Source: Diabrotica undecimpunctata
Taxonomy: Eukaryota > Arthropoda > Insecta > Coleoptera > Chrysomelidae
Assembly (NCBI RefSeq): GCF_040954645.1
Contig: NC_092806.1
Location: 27,429,644-27,493,643, forward strand
Direction of reading: 5' to 3'
DNA: 64,000 nt
In this document: in pieces, positions 22,130 to 33,085 of the stretch
How the letters are laid out: every line of letters starts with the position of its first letter
Numbering within the stretch: the stretch's first letter is position 1
Position numbers and translations under genes: made by a program
Notes under the pieces: model-generated
What the model saw: only the letters and a program-made list of their open reading frames with translations
Told to the model about the DNA's origin: nothing
Databases searched by the model: none

Positions 22130-24640
22130 AGGTCGTAAGTGCATGTAGTTTGTGGGCGGCTTCTGCTCCCTAATGTTCTTGTCTTGGACTCCACTCGATA
22201 ATACGTTTTGTCCATTGGTTGTCAGATAATTTGGTGACGTGTTCTGCCCAATTCTATTTAAGCGACGTGATTATTTCGACAGTGTCTGTTGTTTTTTTTA
22301 CGACATATTTCTTACCGCCGTACTGCCTTCTTTTGTGAGTGATTTACGTGAGAGCTTATGCTGGTTATCTCTACCCAACCCAATTTCATGCTCTAAGTAT
22401 TTATATAACGCAGTCTGTTTAATATCCTTTCCACCAACAGAATATTATGAATTATTTAGTACCTAATTAGTCATTATTTGCGTTTTGATCATGTTAACTT
22501 GTAGTCCTACCTCCAAAGAAGGGTGATATAATTTTTCCAACATTATTATTGCATCATCTATACGATCGGTCATAAAGACGATGTCACCTGCGAATCTCAA
22601 ATGACTAAGCTTCTCCCCATTTATGTTGACACCATACTCGTTCAGGTCTGCTACTTACAAGTATGTTCTTAAAGTATCGTGAATCTTGACTGTCTTTTTC
22701 ATTTTATCGTGAATAGCTTTGGAAAGGCGGTGTCTCCTTGTTCTCCTCCTCCCTGTATATAGAATTTATTTTGTTTCTTGTTCAGATAGTATTACGCTAG
22801 CCGTGACATTTTGGTAGATATGTTGAATTTTGTTAGTGTAGCGATGGTCTATTCGACAATCTGTCAATACTTTTGATATTTTTTGCTGGCTTATAGTATC
22901 GAATGCTTTCTCGCAATCCATCAACTCCAGTGCCAATGGTTTTATTGTATTCTGCAGACTTATTTATCAAGTTCTTTATCACTAGTACATGTTAATAATG
23001 TATCCTGATCTAAATCCAGCTTGTTTTCTGAACTTATAGAAGTCTAACTTACCTTCAGTCTTTTTTTTGGAAAAAATTTATATATGTGATAACAAACTGA
23101 TACGATGGTAGTTTTGTAGGTCTTTTATATCTCCTTTTTCGCGTAATAAAACAATATCTGCATTGTTCTATTGAGATTAAAGGGTAGATACATTTGATGA
23201 AAAGTTTGGTCAAAGCGTGGATGATTTTATTTCCACCTAGTTTGATCGCCTCGATTACTACTCCATCATTGCCAGGAAATTTGTTATTTTTCATTTCTGA
23301 AAGAGCCGTTTTGGCTTCGTATGGTGTTATTTCTGGCATTTGATCTGATATCTGGTTTGCCACTTTGGGCAGAGGCTGATCTTGTCTTTCGTTGGTCCAT
23401 CATACATCTCGCGATAAAAGGATTCGACAATCTTGAGGATATCGGTTCCTTTCGGTAGTAATGGTTCCATCTTTATTTCTTATGCTGAATATATTTTTGT
23501 TACTTATGATTTTGCCTCAAAACTTTTAAACTCTTGTTTTCTTGAATTATTTTTGTTATCTCTCTTGTATTTCTCTTATGTCTTTTGGGATTAGTCAGTG
23601 GCTATCTTTATCTACTTTCTTCATTGTCGTGTATTTGGAGTCGTATTTTTCGGTCAGCTGTCTTCTTTTTCTTAGGACCTCTTTGGTATTTTGGCTTAGT
23701 GTTTCTTTATAAGACACGACTGTCGGGCAGCACTCCCTTTCCGTTCCATAAGTGCCTTTGTTATGCCATTATTTGCTTGTTCAATATCTTCTATTTTATT
23801 TTATAAGACTTGGATATGTCTGGCTAGTGTATCTTCAAACAGGTCGTTGTCTTCTGGAGGAATTCATGTCTTTCATTTCTGTTTCGTGTTTTTAAGATCA
23901 TTTTGGTTTCATTTCGATTTGACAGTTGCTTTTCGCTTGCTATGAAAATTTTTAAAAGCACTTTGATGTCTTTGATTATTCCTTTTCTGTTTGTTATGAT
24001 CAAATCTATCTCATTGTTGACGCTACCATCTGGGCTTATCCATGTCCATATAAATTTTTCTAGTGAAAGAAGTTAAGTAGTCTTTTTCTGTATCCATACT
24101 TGTGCATTGCTACTTCTGCATCATCTTGTTTGAAGCCCATTTCGCAATAAAGTCGCGCATAATTATTGTGTAATACAGTGTCGCATATAATGCTGTTTCT
24201 AGGTCCTCATAAAAATCTTTAATTTCTTTTTCCTAGTGGATAGTCGTTGGAGCATATGTCTGGATTTGTATTTCGTTTGAAGATGAGGTATACAATTTTT
24301 GAGATTGTGATTTGTGTGTGTTTTCTATGTATAGTGAATCCTACTTTAGCATTTAAAGTGCTTTATTCTCCTCTAAAGTGAAATTAAGGTCATGATTTAG
24401 GAGTAATTTGGGGCTTCTCCGCTTCGTCTTATTTCGGTGAGACCAATGATATTCCATTTTATTATTTTCAGCCCTTCTTCCAGTTTCATCAACTTCTGGT
24501 CTGATATAAGAGTTTTAAGTAATATGCATTTGTCATTAAAGTACCTAACGTGATTTTTTGATCTTTTTCAGGGATTCTTAGCTTTCTCTGCCCAAACCCT
24601 GTTCCAACCACTACTTAAGTTAGGGTGGATAAAGATACTG
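22130..24640 (-). pseudogene. LINE ORF2 from endonuclease to C-terminus, degraded
   Basis: Reading leftward from about 24600: the APE endonuclease start (LKIIKWNIIGLTEIRRSGE), a long degraded middle, then 23363-23055 (MPEITPYEAKTALSEMKNNK, the pre-RT E-V-x-x-A-l-x-x-M-K-N-x-K-s-P-G-x-D-G block), DCEKAFDTIS, a catalytic box reading LRFAGDIVF (first Asp of F-A-D-D replaced by Gly), and finally WAEHVTKLSDNQWTKRIIEW. The domain order is complete, but there are many stops and shifts and the catalytic substitution is inactivating. Confidence 0.7.
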
Positions 24641-25058
24641 GATACGCCGGAGACTGAGAACCGTTGAGTAGTTTCGTCTTTTATGGAAAATAACTTGCAG
24701 ATTTTAGCCAAAAAAACGCCACGCTTGGCTAGTGCGTGATAAGTGAGTTTGGATGTGAATGGAGGAAAGGATAGCGATAGTAATGCTTTGGGTTTGGACA
24801 TGGTCGGTATGAGCTCGCATTAGCAGGTCTTTTATTCTTGAAGTAGATATATCCTCTACCGGGATCGCACAAAAATATCCACACGCTACCTTTTTTGCAG
24901 CACTTTACTGCTAAAAAATATATTTCAATATTATATCAAATACTTAAGGAAGAAGAAGGACAACTGAAAGAAAAACTTTTCTGGTAGGTATATTGGACAT
25001 ATAGTACATAAAAATAGATTAAAATAAATTATAAATAATTAAATAAATTATAAAGAAG
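24641..25058. other. Non-coding stretch downstream of the PG-repeat gene
   Basis: It contains the probable 5' leader of the minus-strand LINE (to about 24800) and the 3' flank of the gene at 25059-25904. No canonical AATAAA was found in the first 60 bases after that gene's stop. Confidence 0.35.
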
Positions 25059-25904
25059 TTATATACACTTTAAATATAGGTCCAAGTAATTTTCCAATCT
25101 AATTTTTTTCTTAATTTTATTCTCAGGCAGGATTCTCACAGCTGCTGAAGTTTTATTATGAAGATGCATAAAAGAGCAATTCCTGATTTTTTTAAATGTT
25201 CGTAGTTCTTTAATATCGTAATATTCTCCAGTAATTCTTTCGATAGTGAAACAGTCCTGGCATATAAATATTTCGTAATTCTTTTGCCAGTAATCACCCT
25301 CACATATTTTTTGACACAAACTACAAGAATGGCTCGGATCTGGAACACAAAAACATTCTATACAAGAAGTCATTTCTGAATGTCCAAAGTTGTACTGGTA
25401 TGTAGGTCTTCTACACTGAACTATATTTCTTAGATTATAATCTGTGGGTCCAGGGAAATTTGGAACATTTAACTGTCGTATTTTAACACCTACTCCAAAT
25501 GGTTTAGTTTGCTGTGTCTGAATAGGCCACAATTGTGGCAAATTATAATATGCAGGACCAGGTGTATGAAAATCTTTTTCTTTCCTAAACCGCTTTCCAC
25601 AGTTTGCTAAACCAGGAAGTCCTTTGATGCTTCTTGGCTTCCTAATTTGCTGAGAAAAAGCAGTTAAGTTTGAATCATACACATTGGGGGAAATATTAGG
25701 ATAAATTTCGGGTAACATTCTTTTGGAAAAAGGATCTAAACGGTTTCCTGTTAGTGCAGTGACTCGCTCAGTTTTGGAATTAAAGCACATCTCCGAAGGT
25801 ACTGAAGGTTTTACAACATAAGTAAATCTCGTGTCCTCACATTCTAGTTCTGATTCTTTTATAGGAGGTTGATAATAAATTAATGCTAGACAAAGAGCAT
25901 GCAT
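25059..25904 (-). CDS. Intronless host gene: sperm-tail PG-rich repeat protein with C-terminal Cys cluster
   Basis: 281 residues, uninterrupted. Two PG-rich motifs of the STPGR type are present, TPGPAYYN at 114-121 and FPGPTDYN at 150-157, plus a degenerate SPNVYDSN at 72-79. Such repeats occur in axonemal microtubule-associated proteins of sperm and cilia. Residues 181-218 hold eight Cys (C181, 184, 186, 194, 197, 201, 215, 218) in a zinc-ribbon-like spacing, followed by a conserved basic tail (NKIKKKIRLENYLDLYLK). A paralogue at 45706-46584 shares this layout, which supports a real gene under selection. The N-terminal MHALCLALIYYQPP aligns with the paralogue's MLATFLALIYFAPP and fixes the start. 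Axonemal function is inference; the family name is not known to me. Confidence 0.8.
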   Translation of the reverse strand: MHALCLALIYYQPPIKESELECEDTRFTYVVKPSVPSEMCFNSKTERVTALTGNRLDPFSKRMLPEIYPNISPNVYDSNLTAFSQQIRKPRSIKGLPGLANCGKRFRKEKDFHTPGPAYYNLPQLWPIQTQQTKPFGVGVKIRQLNVPNFPGPTDYNLRNIVQCRRPTYQYNFGHSEMTSCIECFCVPDPSHSCSLCQKICEGDYWQKNYEIFICQDCFTIERITGEYYDIKELRTFKKIRNCSFMHLHNKTSAAVRILPENKIKKKIRLENYLDLYLKCI

Positions 25905-26088
25905 TCAATTCGAATTAAAGTAAACACGAAAAGGTTCGTTTAAAAATAATCGGATATATTTAAATAATGACAAGATGTCAACCGTACACTAACTGACTAG
26001 TAGTCTAACTTATTATTAGCTACGACTCATTATAGATTGTTTAATCCTCTGCGTCCCACTGGTACCGCTGTGAAACTATACTTTGTCC

Positions 26089-26265
26089 AATTTGAAGATA
26101 AGCTTGAGGTAAACAGATTTAGACACGTGATCCGTGGGTGTGTTGTATCGTCACAGCTTATCATTGGCTAAAAATTAAGTGCTAATCAATGACAAGCTGC
26201 GGCGATATGACACACCCACCGATCAAGTGTCTAAATCTGTTTACCTCAAGCTTATCTTGAAATTA
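26089..26265. mobile_element. Palindromic MITE / foldback repeat
   Basis: AAGATAAGCTTGAGGTAAAC (from 26095) is exactly inverted at the right end, and the match extends inward through AGATTTAGACAC, GTGGGTGTGT and AGCTTATCATTG with few mismatches, so almost the whole 177 bp folds as one hairpin centred near 26177. Target duplication unclear. It lies about 190 bp upstream of the PG-repeat gene start. Confidence 0.75.
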
Positions 26266-27195
26266 AACGAAGATTCGACTATAAACGAATTTTTACTGAA
26301 CGTCCCAATGGTTCCACGGTAAATCTACCTGTATAATGTGCTGCCTACAATCATTCTCATTATATACGAAACTTAACAACAGCTTTATTCGCGCGTTTTT
26401 TTCGTTGATGAAGCGTCGATGAACAAACAGTCACAGACAGGTTAATTCATAAATTTGATTATTGTTTGTGTAATTGGTAAACAAAAAATTGTTATAAATA
26501 ATGACTGGTAAGTAAATTTTTTATATTATGTACATATACCCACACAACAATGATATTTGCATTGTGTTCGAAGCATATACTACCAACAATCGCCGGAGTA
26601 TATTTTTTAATATATCTATGAGTAGCACAAGCATAGCATGTACTCACGGCATGTAAGGTCCATTTGCTTAGTTCGGACATATTTTGACAGATTCATAGCT
26701 GGAAACCTACAATACAAAAGTTCCTATCTCACAGTTTTAACAGCTTAAATAAACTTGTTTTATAGACTCTTTCATTGAAAAAAGAAGAAGAATTATTACA
26801 AATAGTAGAAGTGTATACTAAAGCCATAAAATTTTGGATAGTATATTAAAAAATATATTTCAGTTATAATTTAACATTAGTAAATATTTGTATTAATCAC
26901 GCTGTTTATTTTATTAAATATAGTTCTATTGTTGTTGTGCAGGACATGAACACCTAGCATAACTGAATGAATTGTTGGACATAACTAATATTTGAATCAT
27001 GAACTAATATTTGCTTTGTTTGTTATAGTATTATGTATTTGCTTTGCTAAATCCTCTTCATACTGTTTTTTATCAATTTTCTAACATCAACAGCTTTTTC
27101 TTGTTTTACTTGTAAAGTATATTTTGGTATTATACCAAGACAAAACTGGTCCATATTACTATTCGTTTTTGTGACTATTTATATTTATTTATATA
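26266..27195. other. AT-rich non-coding stretch with a weak candidate first exon
   Basis: On the minus strand an ATG at 26680 opens MSELSKWTLHA and meets a strong donor GCC|GTGAGT. This could be a short first exon, but no partner exon is identified. Otherwise no feature is seen. Confidence 0.25.
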
Positions 27196-27199
27196 TTTA

Positions 27200-27745
27200 T
27201 TTATGAAATAGCACGTGCATCATTCATTAAACTTAAAAAGTTTCTTTGTTGTCGGGATATAAGGGTAGAACTAGGCCTGAGAATGCTTCGATGTTACGTG
27301 TTCTCTACTCTTCTTTATGGCTTGGAAGCCTGGACACTAAAACAAGTCCATCTAAATAAGTCGGTCGCCTTTGAATTTTGGTGTTACAGAAGAATTCTAC
27401 GAATATCATGGATTCAAAGAATGTCAAACATGGAAGTAGCTAGAAGGATAGGAAATGAGACGGAAATAATATTAACTATCAAAAGACGAAAACTTGAGTA
27501 CTTAGGACATGTGATGGGAGGGCAAAAATACGCATTATTATAACTTATTATGCAAGGCAAAATCCGAGGAAAGCGAAATGTGGGAAGACGAAGAATATCC
27601 TGGCTTAAGAACTTAAAGGAATGGTTTGAATGCAGTAGTAGATAATGCAGAACTTTTCAGAGCAGCAATCAACAGAGTTCGCATAGCCATGATGATTTCC
27701 AACCTTCGATAGAAGATGGAACTTAAAGAAGAAGATATTTATTTA
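27200..27745 (+). pseudogene. LINE ORF2 C-terminal region
   Basis: The plus strand 27283-27543 reads MLRCYVFSTLLYGLEAWTLK, FWCYRRILRISWIQRMSN, IKRRKLEYLGHVMGG, then after a stop IRGKRNVGRRRISWLKNLKE and a tail ending in IEDGT. This is the standard sequence after the RT thumb (Y-G-x-E-x-W; R-x-x-L-x-I-x-W; Y-L-G-H; R-R-R-x-S-W-L-x-N-L-R) and closes in a GAAGAAGA simple tail at about 27740. Same family group as 31.6-32.6, 36.1-37.2 and 54.6 kb. Confidence 0.75.
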
Positions 27746-27875
27746 TATCCTGTCGATAAACAGGAAAACGGGAACCTATCTATTTTACTAGCATTGTTGT
27801 TGAAAGTAAACTAATTATTTATGAACTTCGTCTGCAGGTGGATGTTTTCCTAAGTTGTTTTGTTCTAAAACGTGT

Positions 27876-30133
27876 TTAACCCTAGTACCACAACATGGTG
27901 TCGCCCGTGACCCTGCAGTTTCATTTTTATTAAGCACGCTTGCGCGCAGTTAAGACACTGGGCTGAAATTCCACGTAGCTTCAGTTCTCGTTTGTAGGTT
28001 ATGGTGTGTGTACGTATTTTTTGAACTGACTTTCGTTTTCGCGGTAATAAGGATTTGAATTGGTTTTGACCCCACGTTGTGGTTTACGTTATAATATTTT
28101 GTGGTAAGCTAAATTTATTATTTTTTGTTTTGGTTGTTTAAATAATGATTTATTGTAGGAAAATGGCTGATAAAAATTTAAAACGAAGTGCATTCCAACT
28201 GCAGTATGAACGACGGCGTCCTCTTACTGAAACAGAGCTTTGGAACGAGTTATACAAAGACGAGAATGACGATCTGGCATACGAGGAGTCCTTAGATGAA
28301 AACGGTAGCGAAGACGAGGATGTCTTAACGATTCTGCATCTGATGAATGTACTATTAGAGAATTACAGGAGGGAACATACAATAATGAGGAAGCTATGGA
28401 AACAGATGCTACAGATGACCGTCCTTGATTTTTTGCTCGTAATGGTTTTAAGTGGTACTAGCAGCCATTAATTTCGAAGAGAACGAGGACCTCGGCAAAA
28501 AATTTAGTTGTACATTTACCTGGCCCAAAACACAGCTATTTTTTACCGATGAAATTTTAGAGATAATTGTCAACAGCACAAATAGACAAATAGAAATTCA
28601 AAAATCAAAATTTACTTCGGAGGAACGATACATACACGAAACACATAAAGCAGAATTTATGGTTTTTTTTTGGGCTTTTATACTTTGCAGGACTTCTAAA
28701 AAAGCACATCTTTCCCTCGAAGAAATCCGGTCAGAAAAATTTGGCTTAGCAATATTTTGCAATACACTGACAAAAAACCGGTTTGAATTTCTTTTAAACT
28801 GCTTGCGTTTTGAGGACAAAACAACTCGATCAGAAAGAAAAACTGTAGATTAATTCGCACCAATAAGAGAAATATGGAATCTATTTATAGAAAACTGCGA
28901 AAGCTTGTATACTCCTTATAAATATGTAACTATAGATGAGCAGCTATTAAACTTTAGGGGTCGCTGCCCATTCAAAATGTACTTACCTAGCAAACCAGAC
29001 AAATATGGTATTAAAATTATTATGATGTGCGACGCCAAAACTAATTATATGTGTTAATTCCTTATACAGGAAAAGATCCAAACAGAAGGCCTGAAGATGG
29101 TTCTATTCCAACGCAATATGTTTTGAAACTATCGAAAACAATAGCAGGAACAAATCGTAACATAACAATGGACAACTGGTTTTCATCGATCGAGTTAGCA
29201 AAAAAACTTTTTGAAAATAAACTTACCATGGTAGGAACTCTCCGCAAAAATAAAAGAGAAATACCGGTACAATTTCTAGATGTAAAACGCAGTGAAATCC
29301 CCTCATCAGCGTTTGCTTTTTCAAAAGATGTAACTTTGGTATCCCATGTTTCAGAAAAGAAAAAATGCGTTCTACTTATAAGTTCTATGCATTTTGGAGA
29401 CGAAATAAATGCAGAAACAAAAAAGCCAGAAATTACAATGTTCTACAATTCGACTAAAGGTGGGGTCGATACGTTTGATCAACTCTGTCATTCGAAGACA
29501 GTTGCTCGAAAGACGAGAAGGTGGCCTTTAAGGATTCTGTATGGAATGTTAGATTGCCGAATTGTAAAGTCCGTTCTACTTTTCCCAAAAACTTAGCTGA
29601 TTCTTTGGTGGAAGATTATATGAAGCAAAGAATAGAAAATAACCGACTGCCAAGAAAGTTAAGACAATCTCTGAGAGAATACCTTGGATATCCTGACAAA
29701 CTACCACCCCAAGAGCCACAAAAGCGTTCATGTCGTTGTGATTTTTGGTCCAAGATCTCGTAACCGTAAAGGACGCCATATTTGTATTCATTGTGGAAAA
29801 AATATATGTGCAGAACATCAATTTAGCATTTGTGACATACATAAATCTTAATCTTGATTTAAATATTTTGTATTGGTCAGATTTGTTTATCATGTTATTT
29901 TTACTACTAAAAAATGGTTATTTTTATTTTGTTGTTTATTTATTAATCATACTCTTATTTCGGTATTTACTGTAGAAACATTAAACTGCCATATAATAAA
30001 CTATTTAAAAATGAAATAGTACCAAATACATTTTTTTATTTGTCATATTTAAGTAAGTTTTTATTAGGGTCAAAGGCGACCCCACGTTGTGGTTTATGTT
30101 CCAGTTCCCTCACGTGGTTCTAGAATAGCTTAA
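27876..30133 (+). mobile_element. piggyBac-like DNA transposon with TTAA target sites
   Basis: TTAA at 27876-27879 and 30130-30133 bound an element of about 2.26 kb. The left end (CCTAGTACCACAACATGGTG, TCGCC) and the inverse of the right end (CCACAACGTGGGGTCGCC) share the CCACAAC-TGG-GTCGCC block, though the right copy is offset inward by about 40 bp. A second, inverted copy of the same block lies inside the left end at about 28065-28085. The transposase gene runs left to right. Confidence 0.85.
28145..29851 (+). pseudogene. piggyBac transposase, frameshifted
   Basis: Acidic N-terminus (DENDDLAYEESLDENGSEDE), then the DDE domain in shifted frames: first catalytic Asp in VTIDEQLLNFRGRC (about 28935), second in NITMDNWFSSIE (29160), third in KGGVDTFDQLC (29460). 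The C-terminal Cys-rich domain KRSCRC...HICIHCGKNICAEH...CDIH (29720-29848) is the zinc-binding module that recognises the ends. All three Asp survive. Breaks: a shift and stop near 28430, a stop at about 28851, and shifts near 29055, 29585 and 29745. It is a dead copy, moderately young. Usual family length is about 570-600 aa, consistent here. Confidence 0.88.
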
Positions 30134-31185
30134 TTCTTCAATACTTTTCCAGTTTAAATCATAATGTTTTTCTAATATCAACTGCTTTTTCTTGTTTTAC
30201 TTGTAAAGTAAATCTTTGCCTTTTAAAGCATAATTAATAAAATTTATGTATGTACTAATTTTTTGTGTATGTGAATTTTATGGTAGTCGTACTTTAAAAA
30301 TTAATTGTATTAAAGAAAAAGACAAAATCTTCGTTTCCGTAATTGAAATGGATTTAAATTTAGTCACTCTTTGCCGCTATATTATCATAATATAAGCACA
30401 GAATACAAAAATTCGGCGTTGTCAGCCATTCAAACACAAAACACAAATGCTGGATATAACCTCAAACCTCATTATGTTGTTTTCAGTTCCTGTGCCAGAC
30501 AGGTGGCGGCCATGATTTACCAACTAGATTGTGTAAAAAATGTTTATTCTAAATTATCTAGATTATTCTTATGGAAAAGTTATTTTTGAGTTATAGTTTA
30601 TAAATATAAATTTTTTAATGTTGTAGGTTACAGTTATTTTAGCAAAGTTATTGAAATTTATTAATGAACACAATAGGGTATGAGATACACTCTCAGACTC
30701 ACGACAGTGGCCCTAAAATTTAACGAAACAAATATACTGGCAGAGTATTCAAGAGAATAAAACTCAATACAGAAGAAAAAGTATTCTATTTGCGGGCACG
30801 TGATTGGAAGTAATAATCATTTTGATAATTCAATATTATTTAAAAAGACAGTACATATAAATAATTGTAGTTAGGCAGCATTTTTAAATCGATACGCAGT
30901 TGTATAAATATATAATATTACATCTCCACAACGGGTTAGTGGGCCATAGCTGTTCTATTAAAAGCCATATACTGAAAAGATGTAAGGTAGTATGGTAAAA
31001 CTGAGATCTATGATCTCGGTTTTTGTCTGTAGTACTGTATATCCATTTTGTGTAAAAGTGGTCGTGTTTCAAACAATCACTAAACAACATTTAAACTGAT
31101 TCTAGTTTTTAAATAATTCATAAGGAAGTATAATTAGATAAGGCAAGAATGTAAAAGCTTAGGAGACGTTAGTTCGAATTCAACA
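30134..31185. other. AT-rich non-coding stretch
   Basis: No supported gene. The 72-codon frame at 30371-30589 and the 68-codon minus frame at 30884-31090 show no recognisable motif. Confidence 0.4.
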
Positions 31186-31189
31186 GGCT

Positions 31190-31624
31190 TGGTAATTTTC
31201 CTTAAAAAACTCATTTGTGTCAGATTGGTACTTGTCCAAAGATGAAGAAGATACTTGCTTTCTAAGAGGTGAAAGAACTCCACCAAGGAACGGAGGTGAA
31301 GGAAATAATACAACCGAAAGACATAGAAAAGGATACATGGATTGACTATATAAAGAAGATGTAAACGGAGGAACTAGGAAGAGACGTTAGAACTAGAAAC
31401 ACCAGAAATATACATTAGAAATCGATGGCGTCAGCATTAAACAAGTAATGGAAGTAAACTACCTTGGGATTACACAGATCAGCTATAAAAACCGGAAACT
31501 GAAGGGAGGACTAAGAGATTAAGTACAAAAAAAAAAACAAATAAACTGGCAGGATCCCTAAATTCTATAGGGCAAAAATAACATATTAACGCTGAGATGA
31601 AATCAAGAATTTATCTTCTATAAA
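31190..31624 (+). pseudogene. LINE RT thumb fragment, left half of a split copy
   Basis: Mixed plus frames give LEIDGVSIKQVMEVNYLGIT, then KKQINWQDP and INAEMKSRIY. The same block order (K-L-E-I-D-G-K-x-x-x-Q-x-M-x-x-N-Y-L-G) appears in the minus-strand copy at 51.2-51.4 kb. The frame stops at about 31620, where a minus-strand LINE tail begins, and resumes at 32641 (RPIMSYTSETRLDTDKTQ). Confidence 0.6.
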
Positions 31625-32640
31625 TCTTCTTCTTTGAGTACCGTGCCCAAGTTTTAGCCGTGGGTAGCTTCCATGACGATTTTCCGATATTGTTCTCGAT
31701 CTTGCGCGGCATATAATAATTCATCTGCTGATAAGCCAGTCCATTGACGAAGGTTTCGGAGCCATGAGTATTTCTTCCTACCAATTCCTCTTTTTCCGTC
31801 GATCTTTCCGTTGAGTATTATCCTGTATCTGCTTCCTCTCATTATATGCCCCAGATATTCGAGTTTTCACTTTTTTATCATCTTTATTAAGTCACCTTCA
31901 CCTTGACCTACTTTGTTCAAGACTTCTCTGTTTGAAATTTGTTGAACCCATGATATTCTAAGCATTCTACGACACAACCACATCTCGAAGGCTTCTAATT
32001 TGTTCATCATGTTAACCTTCATAATCCAGGTTTCACATCCACACAGTAATACAGGATACACATAACATTTTAGGAACTTAATTCTCAGCTGTAAGTTCAG
32101 CTAAGAATTGCTCAGAATAGATCTGTTTCATAAATGCTCCTCTTGCAATTTCTATACGAGTTTTAATTTCTTCATCCGGATTTAGTGTCTCGTTTATCCA
32201 ATATCCTAGGTATTTAAGATGGTTAACTTTTGTTATCGGTTTATTATTGACAATTAGTTGTATAGCGCCGAGGTCTTGTTTACTAATCACAAGTAACTTT
32301 GTCTTTGTTGTATTTATGCTTAGTACGTTATTAGATCATTCTCTAGGGACTCGATCTATAAGGAATTGAAGATATTCGATACTTTCAGCCATGATCGCGG
32401 TGTCATCTGCACATCTGATGTTGTTAATAGTTTCTCCCCCGATTCCAACTTCACATTGTCCTTCCAAGGCTTCGTTAAAAATTATTTCTGAGTAAATGGT
32501 AAACAATGTTGGGGACAACACACAACGCTGTCTAACACCTCTTTGAATACAAATTTTGTCTGTTTCTTTGCCGTCTACCAGAATAGAAACTTCTTGATTC
32601 CAATATAGATGTAAAAGTCTCAGAAAATCCATAATAAGAC
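31625..32640 (-). pseudogene. LINE ORF2 fragment (RT to C-terminus) nested in another LINE
   Basis: Reading leftward: LHLYWNQEVSILVDGKETDK, IQRGVRQRCVLSPTLFTIYS, NIRCADDTAIMAE (catalytic C-A-D-D, both Asp kept), then VNHLKYLGYWINETLNPDEE, WLCRRMLRISWVQQISN, and RGIGRKKYSWLRNLRQWTGL. The 3' tail is GAAGAAG-type at 31625-31640. Stops and shifts occur near 32336, 32078 and 31867. Bounded on both sides by pieces of one plus-strand LINE, so it inserted later. Confidence 0.75.
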
Positions 32641-32795
32641 CCATAATGTCGTATACATCAGAAACAAGACTCGACACAGACAAAACACAAGGAGGAAAAT
32701 AATGAGAAGAATTATAAGAAATACGCTGAAAAAGCGAAAGGAAAGTGAAGACATCAGAGGACAATGTAACGAATAGGGTATAAGCGAATGGATAT
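32641..32795 (+). pseudogene. LINE fragment, right half of the split copy
   Basis: RPIMSYTSETRLDTDKTQGG followed in another frame by MRRIIRNTLKKRKESEDIRG, the A/S-E-T-R-x-D-T-x-x-T-x-R/Q block that comes directly after the K-x-R-I-Y-K-T block of the half at 31190-31624. Confidence 0.6.
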
Positions 32796-32799
32796 TTTT

Positions 32800-33085
32800 C
32801 TCCTCTTGGTTACAGCCATATGACAGATTTGGCTGCTTAACAATATTCTTCCATTATGCCCTGTCGGCTAATTTTCTTCTCTACTGCCTGATGTTCATAC
32901 CTTTAAAGTCTTCATTTACATCCAATCATGTTTTACGGAACCTTTCTCTTGTTCTTTCCTTTGGGTTTTTCATCTCTGGATGACTTGATTATCCGGCATT
33001 CTTTCTAAATGGCCATGCCAAAATTTACCAATGTCTGCGCTCTGCTTAATTCGGGAGTCTATAATTTGTTGAATATATTACTCAG
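32800..33085 (-). pseudogene. LINE C-terminal relic
   Basis: On the minus strand, broken frames give GHLERMPDNQVIQR, KNPKERTRERFRK and RQ-RRKLADRAEWKNIV-like pieces. These match the G-H-x-x-R-M-P and final R-x-W-K blocks of LINE ORF2. Very degraded. Confidence 0.45.

Noticed and set aside
25885..25904. Acceptor-like CTCTTTGTCTAG inside the start of the PG-repeat gene, which would move the start to an upstream exon
   Set aside because: The residues across it (LALIY) are conserved in the paralogue, so the ORF start is coding rather than intron.
31150..31200. Box-B-like GTTCGAATTC suggesting a tRNA or SINE
   Set aside because: No matching box A, no cloverleaf, and the surrounding sequence leads into a LINE fragment.
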